From assembly GCA_013397865.1 (NCBI GenBank), contig VZTI01001819.1:880370-944369 (forward strand): a stretch of DNA of 64,000 nucleotides. Direction: 5' to 3'. The stretch's first letter is position 1, and every line of letters begins with the position of its first letter. The notes beneath the pieces were generated by a model. The model did not search any database. It worked only from the letters and a program-made list of their open reading frames with translations, and was not told where the DNA came from. Both the position numbers and the translations under genes were made by a program. Of this stretch, positions 62,805 through 64,000 are shown piece by piece. Source of the stretch: Struthidea cinerea (lineage: Eukaryota; Chordata; Aves; Passeriformes; Corcoracidae).

Positions 62805-64000
62805 CTACAAAACTGGACATAAAATTAATATCTTCTTTTAAAATTGTTGTAGTCAATTCAGGCAAAGGACAGGGGAAGATGCGGGAAGGTAGATGAACTG
62901 AAGTTTTGTAACTAGAATTCTTTGAAGTCAATATTCTGACATCATACATCTCTGCAAAGCAGTGAGAGAGATCTGGCCACAAAAAAGATGGAAGGCAAAG
63001 ACTAAAAATAGGAGAGTGCATATTTGCCAAGAAAAACTAGGCCATACACAGCTGATCTAATTCTACTGTCTCGAAATTATTCTAATTATAGTCAAGAAGC
63101 ATTTAACCAAACAGTATTTAGAACTGTAAGCAATTAATTTTACCCTTTAAAAAAACCCAAACCATTCAGGAATGAGATTTAAAAACATGATTGTGCATTA
63201 CGGATAGTGGTTTTCTGATAAAGCATCATGGATTTAAATAAAGCTCTTTAATTTTAAAAGCATATACATGATTATTTTTTCACATTTGGTTGTGATCTTT
63301 CTAGGATAGCAATAATTAGTGATTGATGTACTTCTTGAGGACCTAATCTGCATGTAAAGATTAGCTAATGCACAACAGCTATCTCTCCCCAGCTTGAGAC
63401 ACAGACAAGGTTTATTAGGTATGTATTTGTAAAATACTTCTGTCCCACTCAGTGTGGATTAATGCTAATACATTGAGGGCTTTCTTCATTCAGAAGACAA
63501 TTCCTGGATGGGGAGAGAATAGCACTGCCTTTCTGATTTCAGCCACACTTCACTTTGTTTCATTATTAAATGAATCTTATTTTTTCCAACAGTGCTCTTC
63601 AGATATCAATTATGCTTTTGTGGTTGTTTCAATGGTTCAACAAACATACTGCAGAGAAGAGAAAAAAACCAACCTAATGTGATTCTGTGGCTTATAAAGA
63701 CAGTACACTTTTAAAGAGAGGAAGCAGAATTTGATATGACAATATAAATAAAATCATTAGATTTCTATCATTAAAAACTTAGTAAGAAATTGAATGTGAA
63801 TGTTCAGGAACACACTGGAAACACTGTACAAGAAAGAGTACTTTATGTGGCATAGGGATAGCTAATTTCACTGAAATCCTCAAGGATCTTTTTCCCTGCA
63901 TTACCCTAGTATAACAAGTTCCTCTCTAACCAGTTTTGTCACTGTTCAGTAGAGCTTACCTCATCTACCCTCAAAATCCACTCAACTGCTACATAAGCTT
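62805..64000 (-). other. FBXO25 intron, continuing beyond the window
   Basis: Upstream of the 62.7-kb exon on the minus strand I see no sequence resembling the preceding FBXO25 exon (the LSEDRQLW / LCQYHF region). The intron therefore runs off the right edge. It is AT-rich with no transposon recognised. Confidence 0.75.

Noticed and set aside
1..64000. CRISPR arrays, bacterial or phage genes, tRNA or rRNA genes
   Set aside because: No regularly spaced direct repeats, cloverleaf or rRNA-like segments were seen, and the sequence is vertebrate nuclear DNA.

Overview
The window is vertebrate nuclear DNA from a bird. Several CR1 LINE copies occur, some ending in the ATTCTATG-type tail typical of avian CR1, and the two recognisable genes have normal vertebrate exon-intron structure. 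There are no bacterial operons, CRISPR arrays or tRNA/rRNA genes. One assembly gap of 237 N lies in a GC-rich promoter.

Layout: (1) 1-17.9 kb is AT-rich DNA upstream of the first gene, where I recognise no gene; it has one trinucleotide microsatellite, faint old CR1 traces and two clear inverted repeats. (2) 17.9-19.05 kb is a CpG island containing the gap and exon 1 of TDRP (testis development-related protein). (3) 18.96-41.4 kb is TDRP intron 1. It holds CR1 copies, a 541-bp solo-LTR-like element, and on the opposite strand a coding-like tract plus a 302-bp exon-like segment. (4) 41.4-44.06 kb carries TDRP exons 2 and 3; the three exons join in phase to give 185 residues. A 3' UTR of about 2.8-3 kb follows. 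(5) 47-55 kb is intergenic with two CR1 copies. (6) 56.19-62.80 kb on the minus strand holds the last three coding exons of FBXO25, an SCF ubiquitin-ligase substrate receptor, including a 27-nt microexon. The rest of FBXO25 lies beyond the right edge.

TDRP (+) and FBXO25 (-) are tail to tail, as I recall them in mammals (human 8p23.3), so this is a conserved block. They are not known to act in one pathway: TDRP is a nuclear protein linked to sperm development, while FBXO25 targets proteins for ubiquitination.

Most worth a second look: the in-frame FBXO25 microexon; the antisense exon-like segment in TDRP intron 1, which has a short ERICH1-like motif (ERICH1 is TDRP's neighbour in mammals); a hairpin of pre-miRNA size in an FBXO25 intron; and the LTR with a 51-bp repeat in its putative U3. 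I found no convincing wholly new system.
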